Positions 18,193 to 29,500 of a stretch of DNA of 64,000 nt are shown here, one piece after another. Each line of letters starts with the position of its first letter. The stretch's first letter is position 1. The stretch comes from Porphyromonas canoris (GTDB lineage Bacteria; Bacteroidota; Bacteroidia; Bacteroidales; Porphyromonadaceae): positions 289,603 to 353,602 of the forward strand of contig NZ_JQZV01000013.1 in NCBI RefSeq assembly GCF_000769115.1, written 5' to 3'. The notes under the pieces were generated by a model, which did no database searches, was not told where the DNA came from, and saw nothing but the letters and a program-made list of their open reading frames with translations. A program made the translations under genes and the position numbers.

Positions 18193-19380
18193 ATGGCAAA
18201 AGAACATTTTAATAGGAGTAAGCCCCACGTAAATATCGGTACTATCGGTCACGTGGACCACGGTAAGACTACTTTGACTGCCGCTATTACTACAGTATTG
18301 GCAAAGAAGGGTCTTTCTGAATTGCGTTCTTTCGACTCTATCGACAACGCACCAGAAGAAAAGGAAAGAGGTATCACTATCAATACTTCTCACGTTGAGT
18401 ATGAAACTGCGAACCGTCACTATGCTCACGTTGACTGTCCTGGTCACGCCGACTATGTGAAGAACATGGTTACCGGTGCCGCTCAAATGGACGGTGCTAT
18501 TATCGTTGTGGCTGCTACAGATGGTCCTATGCCTCAAACAAGAGAGCACATCCTTCTTGCACGTCAGGTAAACGTTCCTCGTCTTGTTGTGTTTATGAAC
18601 AAGTGCGACTCTGTTGATGACCAAGAAATGCTTGAACTTGTGGAAATGGAAATGAGAGAACTTCTTTCATTCTATGACTTCGATGGTGATAACACTCCTG
18701 TTATCCAAGGTTCTGCTCTTGGTGCTCTTAATGGAGATGCAAAATGGGAAGATAAGGTTATGGAGCTTATGGATGCAGTAGATAACTGGATTCCACTTCC
18801 TCCACGTGATATCGACAAACCATTCTTGATGCCGGTTGAAGACGTATTCTCTATCACAGGTCGTGGTACTGTTGCTACCGGTCGTATTGAGACAGGTATC
18901 ATTAAGACAGGTGAAGAAGTTCAAATTATCGGTCTTGGTGCTGCTGGTTTGAAATCAGTTGTTACAGGTGTGGAAATGTTCCGCAAGATTCTTGACGAAG
19001 GTCAAGCCGGTGATAACGTAGGTCTTCTTCTTCGTGGTATCGATAAGAACGAAATCAAGCGTGGTATGGTTATCACTCACCCTGGAAAGGTTACTCCTCA
19101 CAAGAGATTTAAGGCTGAGGTGTATATCTTGAAGAAAGAAGAAGGTGGTCGCCACACTCCATTCCACAACAAGTATCGTCCTCAGTTCTATATCCGTACT
19201 CTTGACGTTACAGGTGAAATCACTCTTCCTGAAGGAACAGAAATGGTAATGCCTGGTGATAACGTAACTATTACTGTAGAACTTATCTATCCGGTAGCAT
19301 GTAGCGTAGGTCTTCGCTTCGCAATCCGTGAAGGTGGTCGTACAGTAGGTGCTGGTCAGATTACAGAACTTCTCGACTAA
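18193..19380 (+). CDS. tuf: Elongation factor Tu
   Basis: The 395-residue GTPase delivers aminoacyl-tRNA to the ribosome. G1 is GHVDHGKT at residues 19-26. The switch I region ends in [17 protein letters not shown]3 is DCPGHADY, and G4 is NKCD. Domain 2 begins near [20 protein letters not shown], and domain 3 ends with [15 protein letters not shown]. Codon choice is strongly biased (CTT, GGT, CGT), as expected for a very highly expressed gene. It is embedded between tRNA genes in the operon leading to secE-nusG. Confidence 0.99.
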   Translation: MAKEHFNRSKPHVNIGTIGHVDHGKTTLTAAITTVLAKKGLSELRSFDSIDNAPEEKERGITINTSHVEYETANRHYAHVDCPGHADYVKNMVTGAAQMDGAIIVVAATDGPMPQTREHILLARQVNVPRLVVFMNKCDSVDDQEMLELVEMEMRELLSFYDFDGDNTPVIQGSALGALNGDAKWEDKVMELMDAVDNWIPLPPRDIDKPFLMPVEDVFSITGRGTVATGRIETGIIKTGEEVQIIGLGAAGLKSVVTGVEMFRKILDEGQAGDNVGLLLRGIDKNEIKRGMVITHPGKVTPHKRFKAEVYILKKEEGGRHTPFHNKYRPQFYIRTLDVTGEITLPEGTEMVMPGDNVTITVELIYPVACSVGLRFAIREGGRTVGAGQITELLD

Positions 19381-19391
19381 TACGAGTGATC

Positions 19392-19433
19392 AGACCTTGA
19401 GAGTAAAAATTTTGCCACTCTCCCTAAAGGTCT
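19392..19433 (+). terminator. Stem-loop just after tuf
   Basis: Nested arms AGACCTT/AAGGTCT and GAGAGT/ACTCTC begin 12 bp after the tuf stop. There is no T run directly after it, so it may be a 3'-end stabiliser or processing site rather than a terminator. Confidence 0.55.
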
Positions 19434-19445
19434 CATAAAATAACA

Positions 19446-19499
19446 GTGAGAGGTGCTTCCCCTCCGTGAAACACAGATGATAGCACCTCTCACTTTTTT
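19446..19499 (+). terminator. Terminator between tuf and tRNA-Trp
   Basis: An 11-bp stem GTGAGAGGTGC / GCACCTCTCAC with a 26-nt loop is followed by TTTTTT. tRNA-Trp starts 3 bp later, so readthrough or a second promoter must supply tRNA-Trp, secE and nusG. Confidence 0.75.
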
Positions 19500-19501
19500 A
19501 T

Positions 19502-19574
19502 ACGGGTTTAGCTCAGTTGGTAGAGCACTGGTCTCCAAAACCAGGTGTCGTGAGTTCGAGTCTCTCAACCCGTG
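19502..19574 (+). tRNA. tRNA-Trp (anticodon CCA)
   Basis: 73 nt. The acceptor ACGGGTT pairs with AACCCGT, the anticodon CCA is in TGGTCTCCAAAACCA, and the discriminator is G. It lies 20 bp before secE, the usual arrangement in many bacteria. Confidence 0.96.
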
Positions 19575-19594
19575 CTAAAAATCTTAAGATTACG

Positions 19595-19834
19595 ATGGCA
19601 AAATCAAATACTAATGCGGTTGCAAAACCGAATATATTTGTGCGCATGGCAAATTACCTCAAAGAGGTATATGAAGAATTGCGCTACAAGGTTTCATGGC
19701 CTACTAAAGCCGAATTGGCAAACAGTGCAGTAATAGTCCTTATTGCTTCCATCATTATTGCTGTTTTTGTTTTCTTAGTAGATAAGAGCTTTGAAACTAT
19801 TATCTCCGAACTATACAAGTTGATCACGCGTTAA
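19595..19834 (+). CDS. secE: Preprotein translocase subunit SecE
   Basis: The 79-residue product has a cytoplasmic amphipathic helix with the conserved LKEVYEELRYKVSWPTKAEL, then one transmembrane helix (SAVIVLIASIIIAVFVFLV). I chose ATG 19595. The same frame is open upstream, but that part runs through tRNA-Trp and cannot be coding. SecE clamps SecY in the translocon. The neighbours tRNA-Trp and nusG are the standard ones. Confidence 0.96.
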   Translation: MAKSNTNAVAKPNIFVRMANYLKEVYEELRYKVSWPTKAELANSAVIVLIASIIIAVFVFLVDKSFETIISELYKLITR

Positions 19835-19848
19835 GAAGATTCTGAGCA

Positions 19849-20394
19849 ATGCAAGGGAATTCTGACGTTAAGTATTATGTCCTTCGCGCTGTAAGTGGCA
19901 AAGAGGTAAAGGTAAAGGAGTACATAGAAGCTGAGTGTAAGCATACAGATCTCGGCCGCTATGTACACAACGTGCTTATACCTATGGAAAAGACATTTAT
20001 AGTGCGTGGAGGTAAGAAGATCGCAAGAGAGAGACCGTACTTTCCGGGCTATGTCTTTGTGCAGGCTGAGCTTGTGGGCGAGGTGCAGCACAGACTTCGA
20101 GTAACTCCTAACGTGCTGGGCTTCTTGGAAGCGCATCCGGACCCTGTTCCTTTGCGTGAAGATGAAGTTAAGCGTATGCTTGGGATTGCCGATGAGCTTA
20201 CCGAAAGGATTGCCGACATGGATCTGGAATTCTATGTGGGAGATAAGGTCAAGTTGGCCTTTGATCCTTTTACCGGTTTCTATGGTGAGGTGATAGAAGT
20301 CTATCCCGAGAAGCAGAAGCTGAAGATCTTGGTTAAGGTCTTTGGTAATCCGACTCCTATGGAGGTAGGCTATTTACAGGTAGTGAAAGAGTAG
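19849..20394 (+). CDS. nusG: Transcription termination/antitermination protein NusG
   Basis: The 181-residue product has an NGN domain (YYVLRAVSGKEVKVKEYIEA, FPGYVFVQAEL, VTPNVLGFLE) and a C-terminal KOW domain (FYVGDKVKLAFDPFTGFYGE). It binds RNA polymerase and couples it to the ribosome or Rho. It is 14 bp after secE. Confidence 0.98.
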   Translation: MQGNSDVKYYVLRAVSGKEVKVKEYIEAECKHTDLGRYVHNVLIPMEKTFIVRGGKKIARERPYFPGYVFVQAELVGEVQHRLRVTPNVLGFLEAHPDPVPLREDEVKRMLGIADELTERIADMDLEFYVGDKVKLAFDPFTGFYGEVIEVYPEKQKLKILVKVFGNPTPMEVGYLQVVKE

Positions 20395-20475
20395 TTTTTA
20401 GGAGTACGTGTTACGGTATTCCGATGATTTCTACTTTTTCTCATTCGATTTTTTAATACACAAAAATGTTCAAAA

Positions 20476-20919
20476 ATGGCAAAAGAAGTTGCTGGACAAT
20501 TAAAGTTGCAAATTAAGGGTGGCGCAGCTAACCCTTCACCTCCTGTGGGTCCTGCACTAGGTGCAAAGGGTCTTAACATTATGGAGTTTTGCAAGCAATT
20601 CAATGCCAGAACCCAAGACAGCGCAGGTAAAATTCTTCCTGTCGTAATTACCTATTACGCAGATAAGAGTTTTGACTTCGTTGTTAAGACTCCCCCTGTG
20701 GCTATTCAACTACTTGAAGCAGCTAAGATTAAGTCTGGCTCTGCAGAACCTAATAGAAAGAAGGTGGCAGAAATCACTTGGGAACAAGTGAGAGCCATTG
20801 CTACGGATAAGTTGGTGGACCTAAACTGTTTTACTATCGAATCTGCAATGAGATTGGTAGCAGGAACAGCAAGGAGTATGGGTATTTCAGTTAAGGGTGA
20901 ATTCCCGGAAAATAATTAA
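20476..20919 (+). CDS. rplK: 50S ribosomal protein L11
   Basis: The 147-residue product has typical length. N-terminal [20 protein letters not shown] is the conserved proline-rich signature. The C-terminal rRNA-binding domain contains [15 protein letters not shown]. It forms the GTPase-associated centre of the 50S subunit. The 81-bp gap after nusG shows no clear hairpin. Confidence 0.99.
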   Translation: MAKEVAGQLKLQIKGGAANPSPPVGPALGAKGLNIMEFCKQFNARTQDSAGKILPVVITYYADKSFDFVVKTPPVAIQLLEAAKIKSGSAEPNRKKVAEITWEQVRAIATDKLVDLNCFTIESAMRLVAGTARSMGISVKGEFPENN

Positions 20920-20932
20920 ATTCGATTAGACA

Positions 20933-21631
20933 ATGAGTAAACTTACAAAGAATCAGAAGTTGGCTTTGAGCAAGGTCGAACCCGGGAAAATGTACACATT
21001 GAAGGAAGCATGTGCTTTGGTTAAAGAGATTACAACCACCAAGTTTGATGCTTCTGTGGACATTGATATTCGCCTTGGCGTTGACCCACGTAAAGCAAAC
21101 CAGATGGTAAGAGGTGTAGTTTCTCTACCACATGGTACAGGTAAGGAAATTAGGGTTTTGGCTCTGTGTACACCCGACAAAGAGGCAGAAGCTAAAGAAG
21201 CTGGAGCCGACTATGTAGGGCTTGATGAATATATTGAAAAGATAAAAGGTGGCTGGACAGACATTGACGTAATCATTACTATGCCTGCTATTATGGGTAA
21301 GATTGGTGCGTTGGGTCGTGTTCTCGGACCTCGTGGTCTTATGCCTAACCCAAAGAGTGGTACCGTAACCAACGATATCGCTCAAGCTGTAAAAGAGGTT
21401 AAGCAAGGTAAGATAGACTTTAAGGTGGATAAAGCCGGTATTGTTCACACATCTATTGGCAAGGTATCTTTCTCTGAAGATAAGATCCGTGACAATGCTA
21501 AGGAGTTTGTTGCTACCATCCAAAAGCTTAAACCTGCTGCAGCTAAGGGAACATATGTTAAGAGTATCTTTCTATCGAGTACCATGAGTTTGGGTATCAA
21601 AGTAGATCCTAAATCTGTGGAAGAAATTTAA
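20933..21631 (+). CDS. rplA: 50S ribosomal protein L1
   Basis: The 232-residue product contains [19 protein letters not shown] and the signature [20 protein letters not shown] followed by [10 protein letters not shown]1 forms the E-site stalk, and in other bacteria it represses its own rplKA message. It is 13 bp after rplK. Confidence 0.99.
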   Translation: MSKLTKNQKLALSKVEPGKMYTLKEACALVKEITTTKFDASVDIDIRLGVDPRKANQMVRGVVSLPHGTGKEIRVLALCTPDKEAEAKEAGADYVGLDEYIEKIKGGWTDIDVIITMPAIMGKIGALGRVLGPRGLMPNPKSGTVTNDIAQAVKEVKQGKIDFKVDKAGIVHTSIGKVSFSEDKIRDNAKEFVATIQKLKPAAAKGTYVKSIFLSSTMSLGIKVDPKSVEEI

Positions 21632-21642
21632 ATTTGTGAACT

Positions 21643-22170
21643 ATGAGAAAGGAAGATAAAGTAACAGTTGTAGCCTCTCTGAAAGAGGCAATAGAGGCAT
21701 ATCCTCATTTTTATCTGACAGACGTTGAAGCACTGGACGCAAAGAAAACAAGCGAACTCAGAAGAGAGTGTTTTAAGAGAAATATCAAGCTTGTTGTTGC
21801 TAAGAACAAGCTTTTGATGCGTGCTCTTAGTGAAGTGAATGAAGAGCTTTATGCTCCTTTGTTCGCTACTCTAAAGGGAAGCACAGCTGTGATGTTCTCT
21901 GAGAATGCTAACGCTCCTGCAAAGCTTATAAAGGATTTTACTAAGGGCTCTAAGGGCGAAGGCAAACCTCAATTGAAGTCTGCTTATGCTCAAGAGGGTA
22001 TTTATATTGGCGCAAATCAGCTTTCTACTCTTGAAACAATTAAGAGTCGTGAAGAGCTTATCGCTGATGTAGTAGCTCTTCTTGAATCTCCTATCAAGAA
22101 CGTTCTTTCTTCACTTCAGTCTGGAGGAAATACTATTCATGGAGTGCTTGAAACTCTCCAAAAAAAATAA
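21643..22170 (+). CDS. rplJ: 50S ribosomal protein L10
   Basis: The 175-residue product has the N-terminal rRNA-binding domain (ELRRECFKRNIKLVVAKNKL) and a C-terminal helix that carries the L7/L12 dimers. It is 11 bp after rplA and 36 bp before rplL, in the universal order. Confidence 0.98.
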   Translation: MRKEDKVTVVASLKEAIEAYPHFYLTDVEALDAKKTSELRRECFKRNIKLVVAKNKLLMRALSEVNEELYAPLFATLKGSTAVMFSENANAPAKLIKDFTKGSKGEGKPQLKSAYAQEGIYIGANQLSTLETIKSREELIADVVALLESPIKNVLSSLQSGGNTIHGVLETLQKK

Positions 22171-22206
22171 TAATCAAGTCAAATACAACTAAAAAATTAT
22201 ACTGAA

Positions 22207-22584
22207 ATGGCAGATATCAAAGCTATTGCTGAACAACTAGTGAACCTAACGGTTAAAGAAGTTAGCGAACTCGCTACTATCCTTAAAGAAGAATACGGCA
22301 TTGAGCCTGCTGCAGCTGCTGTTGCTGTTGCTGCTGGTCCTGCTGCTGGTGCGGCTGAAGCTGTAGAAGAAAAGACATCTTTTGATATTGTTCTTAAGTC
22401 TGCAGGCGCAGCTAAGCTTCAAGTGGTTAAGGCTGTTAAGGAACAATGCGGCCTTGGTCTTAAGGAAGCAAAAGACATCGTAGATGGAGCTCCTTCTACT
22501 GTTAAGGAAGGTGTAGATAAAGCTACTGCTGAAGCTCTTAAGAAAGCTCTAGAAGAAGCAGGTGCTGAAGTAGAAATTAAATAA
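22207..22584 (+). CDS. rplL: 50S ribosomal protein L7/L12
   Basis: The 125-residue product has the N-terminal dimerisation domain, then an alanine-rich hinge ([20 protein letters not shown]), then the C-terminal factor-binding domain with the [20 protein letters not shown] motif. It is highly expressed. A stem-loop separates it from rpoB. Confidence 0.99.
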   Translation: MADIKAIAEQLVNLTVKEVSELATILKEEYGIEPAAAAVAVAAGPAAGAAEAVEEKTSFDIVLKSAGAAKLQVVKAVKEQCGLGLKEAKDIVDGAPSTVKEGVDKATAEALKKALEEAGAEVEIK

Positions 22585-22599
22585 TCTACGCTTGTAAGC

Positions 22600-22656
22600 C
22601 CTGTTTTTAACAGGATATGGTTAAGATCCCACTGCAAAGTGGGTTCTTAACCTTTT
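22600..22656 (+). terminator. Attenuator-like double stem-loop between rplL and rpoB
   Basis: A small hairpin (CCTGTT, TTT, AACAGG; 22600-22614) is followed by a long one at 22619-22652 with arms GGTTAAGATCCCACT and AGTGGGTTCTTAACC. That hairpin has a 4-nt loop and one internal T-T mismatch and is followed by TTTT. The position matches the partial terminator known between rplL and rpoB in enterobacteria, which sets the ratio of L7/L12 to polymerase. The role here is inferred. Confidence 0.75.
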
Positions 22657-22692
22657 CGTGTCTTATTTCCTTTTTTACCTTATTTGCTTCAT

Positions 22693-25600
22693 ATGTCCAA
22701 ACAAAATCGTACGCAAAGAGTCAATTTTGCATCTATAAAAAATCCATTTCCTTTTCCGGACTTCTTGGATGTTCAGCTGAAGTCGTTTAAGGACTTCTTG
22801 CAATTAGATACTCCTCCGGAGAAGAGAAAAAAGGAGGGCTTGTATAAGGTGTTTGCTGAAAACTTCCCTATACATGATACCAGAAATAACTTTGTACTTG
22901 AATTTTTGGACTATTATATAGATCCTCCGAGATACACAATAGATGAGTGTATCACACGTGGTCTTACTTATAATGTTCCTCTCAAGGCTAAGATGAAACT
23001 TTACTGTACAGATCCGGATCATGAGGATTTTGATACAGTGACTCAGGATGTCTATTTGGGTGCCATACCCTATATGACAAATAGTGGTACATTCATAATA
23101 AACGGAGCAGAACGTGTTGTCGTTTCCCAGATGCACCGCTCTCCGGGTGTTTTCTTCAGTGAAAGTATGCATGCCAACCGCACCAAACTCTATTCGGCAA
23201 GGATTATTCCTTTCAAAGGATCCTGGATAGAGTTTGCTACGGATATTTCTAACGTGATGTATGCATACATTGACCGTAAAAAGAAATTACCCGTAACCAC
23301 TCTACTAAGAGCTATTGGTTTTGAAACGGATAAGGCTATTCTGGACATTTTTGGAATGGCAGAAGAGGTTAAGGTTACTAAGACTAATCTCAAAAAATAT
23401 CTTGGGAGAAAAGTTGCAGCACGTCTTTTGAAGACATGGTTAGAGGACTTTGTTGATTCTGAAACAGGTGAAGTCGTTTCTCTGGAGAGATATGAGGTCA
23501 TTCTGGATCGTGAACAAGAGTTGACGGAGGACAATATGCAACATGTTTTGGATTCCGGAGTATCATCTATTCTTCTTCATAAGGAGGATGAAGGAGGATT
23601 GGACTTCTCAATCATTTCCAATACATTCCAAAAAGACCAATCTAACTCCGAGAAAGAAGCTATAGATCATATCTATAAGCAGTTGCGTAATCAAGATCCT
23701 GTGGACGAAGCTTCTGCTCGTGAGGTGATTACCAACCTTTTCTTCTCTGAAAAAAGGTATGACCTTGGAGACGTTGGTCGTTACAGAATAAATAAGAAAC
23801 TCAATCTGGATATAGATCCGGATGTCAAGATATTGACCAAAGAGGATATTATTGCTATTATCCGATACTTGGTCGAACTCAAGAATAACAAACAGACAAT
23901 AGACGATATAGACCACTTGTCTAATCGTCGTGTCCGTACAGTGGGAGAACAGCTGTACAACCAGTTTGGTGTTGGTCTTGCAAGAATGGCTCGCACTGTA
24001 AGAGAGCGTATGAACGTGAGAGATAATGAAGTCTTTACTCCTATAGACCTTATCAACGCAAAGACAATCTCTTCAGTTGTTAACTCATTCTTCGGAACAA
24101 ACGCACTGTCTCAGTTTATGGACCAAACCAATCCTCTTGCCGAGATTACTCACAAGAGAAGATTGTCTGCTTTAGGTCCCGGAGGTCTTAGCCGTGATAG
24201 AGCCGGATTTGAGGTTCGAGACGTTCACTACACACACTATGGTCGCCTCTGTCCTATTGAGACTCCGGAAGGGCCAAACATTGGTCTTATCTCTTCTCTG
24301 TGTGTATATGCTAAAATCAATGAACTTGGATTTATTTCCACTCCTTACAGAAAGGTTGTAAACGGAAAGGTAGATTTCTCTCCGGAGGGCATTGAGTATT
24401 TTACTGCAGAAGCAGAAGAGGACAAGACAGTGGCTCAAGGTAATGCTCCACTGAACGAAGATGGCAAGTTTATCAATCCAATGGTAAAGTCTCGTTATGC
24501 GTCAGACTTCCCCGTTGTATCTCCTGATAAAGTTGACCTTATGGACGTATCTCCCACTCAGATTGCGTCTATTGCTGCATCTCTTATTCCTTTCTTGGAA
24601 CATGACGATGCTAACCGTGCTTTGATGGGTTCTAACATGATGCGTCAGGCTGTACCTCTTATTCAGCCGGATGCTCCTATTGTGGGTACGGGTATCGAAA
24701 GCCAGTTGGTAAGAGACTCTCGTTCGCAAGTTGTTGCAGAGCGTGATGGTGTTATCGAATATGTAGATGCTACCGTAATAAAGATACGCTATGATAGAAC
24801 AGAAGATGAAGCCTTTGTTTCGTTTGATGATCCTATTACAGAATATAAGCTACCGAAGTTCCGTAAAACGAACCAAAGTACAACTATAGACCTTCGTCCT
24901 ATCTGCCGAAAAGGACAGAAAGTTAAGAAAGGAGATATCCTCACAGAAGGATATTCTACCCAACAAGGTGAAATTGCTTTGGGACGCAATGTCCTTGTTG
25001 CATATATGCCTTGGAAGGGGTACAACTATGAGGATGCTATTGTATTGAACGAGCGTCTTGTTCGTGAAGATATATTTACATCTGTTCATGTTGATGAGTA
25101 TATCTTGGAAGTACGTGAGACAAAACGAGGATTGGAAGAGTTGACTTCTGATATCCCGAATGTTTCCGAAGATGCTACAAAGGATCTTGACGAACGAGGC
25201 ATTATCCGAATAGGAGCCCATGTAACACCGGGAGATATTTTGGTCGGAAAGATCACTCCAAAGGGAGAATCAGATCCAACTCCGGAAGAAAAACTTCTTC
25301 ATGCAATCTTTGGGGATAAAGCCGGAGACGTCAAGGATGCTTCTCTTAAAGCTACACCGTCTCTCTCCGGAACCGTTATCCAAACCTGTCTATTCTCTCG
25401 TGCTATGATGACGAGAAAGGATAAAGCGGCGACACGTGATGTCCTAAAAGAAATGGATAAGGAGTTTGAGAGAGTATGTGAAGACCTCAAGGAGGTTGCA
25501 ATACAAAAGCTCATTAAGATTATTCAAGATAAGGTTTCAGCCGGAGTGATGAATTATCATGGTGCTGAGGTCGTATCTAAAGGAACAAAATTTACTCCTA

Positions 25601-26505
25601 TCGTTCTTTCTCAGATACAGTATGACGAAGTACAACTTAATGGTTGGACTAATGATGAGCATACCAATGACCTTATCCGTGCTTTAGTTCAGAACTATTT
25701 ACGTAAGGTTAAGGAGCAGGAATCCGAACTTCGCCGACGCAAATATGATCTGACTATTGGAGACGAGCTACCTAATGGTATCGTTCAAATAGCTAAGGTG
25801 TATATTGCAAAGAAGAGAAAGATTCAGGTTGGAGATAAGATGGCAGGACGTCACGGTAACAAGGGTATTGTTTCTAAGATTGTTCGTTATGAAGATATGC
25901 CGTTTATGGATGATGGTACTGCTGTTGATTTGTGTTTGAATCCGCTTGGTGTACCTTCTCGTATGAACCTTGGACAGATCTTTGAAGCAGTGCTTGGTTG
26001 GGCAGGAAAAACTCTTGATACTAAGTTTGCCACCCCTATCTTTGATGGTGCCAAGTTAGAAGATTTGGACTATTGGACAGATAAAGCTTCTCTGCCTCGT
26101 TATGGAGCAACACGCTTGAGAGACGGAGGAACCGGAGAATATTTTGACCAGCCGGCAACAGTCGGAGTAACCTACTTCTTGAAGTTGGGACACATGGTTG
26201 ATGATAAGATGCACGCACGTTCTATCGGTCCATACTCTTTGATAACTCAACAACCTCTTGGAGGTAAGGCTCAGTTTGGTGGTCAGCGTTTCGGAGAAAT
26301 GGAGGTTTGGGCTCTTGAAGCTTATGGCGCAGCACACATCTTGCAAGAAATCTTGACCATAAAGAGTGATGATGTGGTAGGCCGTTCTAAAGCCTATGAA
26401 GCTATTGTCAAAGGAACTCCAATGCCTACACCGGGTATCCCGGAATCTTTGAATGTATTGTTGCATGAACTCAAAGGTCTTGGCTTGAGTTTTACATTGG
26501 ATTAA
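22693..26505 (+). CDS. rpoB: RNA polymerase beta subunit
   Basis: The product is about 1270 residues from ATG 22693; an in-frame TTG at 22684 is less likely. Recognisable blocks include the rifampicin-region sequence [20 protein letters not shown] with [12 protein letters not shown]. Others are [13 protein letters not shown], the [13 protein letters not shown] switch region, and the C-terminal [20 protein letters not shown]. It is followed 31 bp later by rpoC. It is the core catalytic subunit of transcription. Confidence 0.99.
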   Translation: MSKQNRTQRVNFASIKNPFPFPDFLDVQLKSFKDFLQLDTPPEKRKKEGLYKVFAENFPIHDTRNNFVLEFLDYYIDPPRYTIDECITRGLTYNVPLKAKMKLYCTDPDHEDFDTVTQDVYLGAIPYMTNSGTFIINGAERVVVSQMHRSPGVFFSESMHANRTKLYSARIIPFKGSWIEFATDISNVMYAYIDRKKKLPVTTLLRAIGFETDKAILDIFGMAEEVKVTKTNLKKYLGRKVAARLLKTWLEDFVDSETGEVVSLERYEVILDREQELTEDNMQHVLDSGVSSILLHKEDEGGLDFSIISNTFQKDQSNSEKEAIDHIYKQLRNQDPVDEASAREVITNLFFSEKRYDLGDVGRYRINKKLNLDIDPDVKILTKEDIIAIIRYLVELKNNKQTIDDIDHLSNRRVRTVGEQLYNQFGVGLARMARTVRERMNVRDNEVFTPIDLINAKTISSVVNSFFGTNALSQFMDQTNPLAEITHKRRLSALGPGGLSRDRAGFEVRDVHYTHYGRLCPIETPEGPNIGLISSLCVYAKINELGFISTPYRKVVNGKVDFSPEGIEYFTAEAEEDKTVAQGNAPLNEDGKFINPMVKSRYASDFPVVSPDKVDLMDVSPTQIASIAASLIPFLEHDDANRALMGSNMMRQAVPLIQPDAPIVGTGIESQLVRDSRSQVVAERDGVIEYVDATVIKIRYDRTEDEAFVSFDDPITEYKLPKFRKTNQSTTIDLRPICRKGQKVKKGDILTEGYSTQQGEIALGRNVLVAYMPWKGYNYEDAIVLNERLVREDIFTSVHVDEYILEVRETKRGLEELTSDIPNVSEDATKDLDERGIIRIGAHVTPGDILVGKITPKGESDPTPEEKLLHAIFGDKAGDVKDASLKATPSLSGTVIQTCLFSRAMMTRKDKAATRDVLKEMDKEFERVCEDLKEVAIQKLIKIIQDKVSAGVMNYHGAEVVSKGTKFTPIVLSQIQYDEVQLNGWTNDEHTNDLIRALVQNYLRKVKEQESELRRRKYDLTIGDELPNGIVQIAKVYIAKKRKIQVGDKMAGRHGNKGIVSKIVRYEDMPFMDDGTAVDLCLNPLGVPSRMNLGQIFEAVLGWAGKTLDTKFATPIFDGAKLEDLDYWTDKASLPRYGATRLRDGGTGEYFDQPATVGVTYFLKLGHMVDDKMHARSIGPYSLITQQPLGGKAQFGGQRFGEMEVWALEAYGAAHILQEILTIKSDDVVGRSKAYEAIVKGTPMPTPGIPESLNVLLHELKGLGLSFTLD

Positions 26506-26536
26506 AAAGAATCGAACTTCACATACGCATTTACAC

Positions 26537-29500
26537 ATGGCTTTTAAAAGAGACAATAAGATAAGGAGTAATTTTACCAAGATAACAATTGGTATTGCCT
26601 CACCGGAAGAGATTCTTGAAAACTCAAGTGGAGAGGTCCTAAAACCCGAAACAATAAATTATAGAACGTATAAGCCGGAACGAGATGGCCTTTTCTGTGA
26701 GCGCACCTTTGGTCCTGTTAAGGATTATGAGTGTCATTGCGGAAAGTACAAGCGTATTCGTTACAAAGGAATTGTTTGTGATCGCTGTGGTGTAGAGGTT
26801 ACAGAAAAGAAGGTTCGCCGTGAGCGTATGGGACATATCTCTTTGGAAGTCCCTGTTGTTCATATCTGGTATTTCCGTTCAAATCCTAACAAGATATCAT
26901 ATCTTCTCGGCATTCCTGCCAAGAAGCTGGAGTCTGTAATTTACTACGAAAAATATGCTGTTATTCAGCCGGGTATTGTAGAGTCTGTAGAGGTTAATGA
27001 CCTGCTGACAGAGGATGAATACCTGGAAATTTTGGCTTCTCTGCCCAAAGAGAACCAATATTTGGATGATAGTGATCCCAATAAATTTATAGCAAAAATA
27101 GGAGCAGAAGCTATCTATGACCTACTTGCACGTGTCGATCTTGACAAACTCTCTTACGAACTTAGAGACAGAGCGTCTAAGGACTCATCTCAGCAACGTA
27201 AGAAGGATGCTTTGAAGCGTCTTCAAGTAGTCGAAAGTTTTCGAGCAAGCCAAGGACAGAACCGTCCGGAGTGGATGGTCCTAAAGGTTGTTCCGGTAAT
27301 TCCTCCGGAATTGAGACCTTTGGTACCTCTTGACGGCGGTCGCTTTGCAACATCTGACCTGAACGAGTTGTATCGTAGAGTTATCATACGTAACAATCGT
27401 CTTAAAAGACTTCTTGAGCAGAGAGCTCCTCAGGTAATTCTTCGTAATGAGAAGCGGATGCTTCAGGAAGCGGTGGATAGCCTTTTTGATAACTCTCGTA
27501 AGTCAAGCGCAGTCAAGAGCGAAAGCAATCGTCCATTGAAGTCTCTAACAGACTCTCTAAAGGGAAAGCAAGGACGCTTCCGTCAGAACCTGCTTGGTAA
27601 GCGTGTCGATTATTCTGCACGTTCCGTTATTGTGGTTGGTCCTGAGCTTAAGATGCACGAGTGCGGTCTGCCAAAATACATGGCAGCAGAGCTTTACAAG
27701 CCATTTATCATACGTAAGTTGATAGAGCGTGGCATTGTTAAGACCGTTAAGAGTGCTAAAAAGATTGTGGATCGTAAAGAGCCGGTCGTTTGGGATATTT
27801 TGGAACACGTGATCAAAGGGCACCCTGTTCTTCTCAACCGTGCTCCTACACTTCACCGTCTCGGTATTCAGGCCTTCCAACCTAAGCTTATAGAAGGAAA
27901 AGCTATTCAGCTGCACCCTCTTGCTTGTACGGCATTTAACGCCGACTTTGACGGGGACCAGATGGCTGTTCACCTTCCTTTGTCCAATGAGGCTATATTG
28001 GAAGCACAGATCCTTATGCTGGCTTCTCACAATATCCTTAACCCTGCAAATGGAGCGCCTATTACCGTACCATCACAAGATATGGTACTCGGACTTTATT
28101 ACATCACCAAGATCCGTAAGAACAGCAAGGGTGCAGGTCTTGTATTTTATGGACCGGAAGAAGCTTTCATTGCTTATAATGAAGGAAAGGTTGGTATCCA
28201 TGCACCGATTAAAGTCGTGGTAGACGATTTGGATGAAAGTGGCAACGAAATTTCACACATGGTTGAAACTTCTGTTGGACGACTTTTATTCAACGAATGT
28301 GTACCCGAAAAGATAGGCTATGTCAATGCTCTTCTTGGAAAGAATGCTCTTCGAGATATTATTGGTTATGTCATAAAGAAGAGAGGTGTTGCAGCAACGG
28401 CACACTTCCTTGATCACATAAAGGATCTCGGCTATAACATGGCATTTAAGGCAGGTCTTTCATTTAACCTTTCAGATGTTCTTATTCCACAGGAGAAAGA
28501 GCAGCTTATTCAAGAGGGATATGAGGAGATAAATGCCATTACTGCCAATTATAGCATGGGTTTTATCACCAATAATGAAAGATACAACCAGATTATAGAT
28601 GCTTGGACGCATATCAACACAAGATTGTCCAATATCTTGATGAAACAGCTCAGTCAGGATAACGAAGGATTTAACCCGATCTTTATGATGATGGACTCCG
28701 GAGCTCGTGGTTCCAAGAGTCAGATCAATCAGCTTTCAGGTATTCGTGGTCTTATGGCTAAACCGCAGAAGAGTGGTGCGGATGCAGCCCCGACTATGGA
28801 GAACCCTATTCTTTCTAACTTTAAGGAAGGGCTATCTGTTCTTGAGTATTTTATCTCTACTCACGGTGCTCGTAAAGGTCTTTCCGATACGGCTCTTAAG
28901 ACAGCCGATGCCGGTTACCTTACTCGTCGTCTTGTGGATGTTTCCCAAGATGTTATTGTGACAGAAGATGACTGTGAAACACTTCGTGGCTTGGAGATTT
29001 CGGAAATAAAAGAGAATGATATTGTTGTTTCTTCTCTTTATGAACGTATTCTTGGTCGTGTTTCAGTTCATGATATAATCCATCCTAATACGGGAGAGAT
29101 TCTCGTTTATGCCGGAGAAGAGATTACAGAAGATGCTGCACAACGGATACAAGATTCGCCTATTAAGAGTGTAGAGATCCGTTCTGTTCTTACTTGTGAG
29201 TCCAAGAAAGGTGTCTGTGCAAAGTGCTATGGTCGAAATCTTGCCGTTGGTACTATGGTGCAGATCGGAGAGGTTGTCGGTGTTATTGCGGCTCAATCCA
29301 TTGGAGAGCCGGGTACACAGCTTACACTTCGTACTTTCCACGCCGGAGGTATTGCATCCAATGCTACACAACAGAACTCCTACAAGGCTAAGTATGATGG
29401 TATTTTGGAGATAGACGAACTTCGTACAGTAGACTTTGTCGAAGAAGACGGAAGCATTACCAAAATAGTCGTAAGCCGTCTTGCCGAATTGCGTCTTATT

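Noticed and set aside
19517-19594. Upstream extension of secE
   Set aside because: It lies inside tRNA-Trp.
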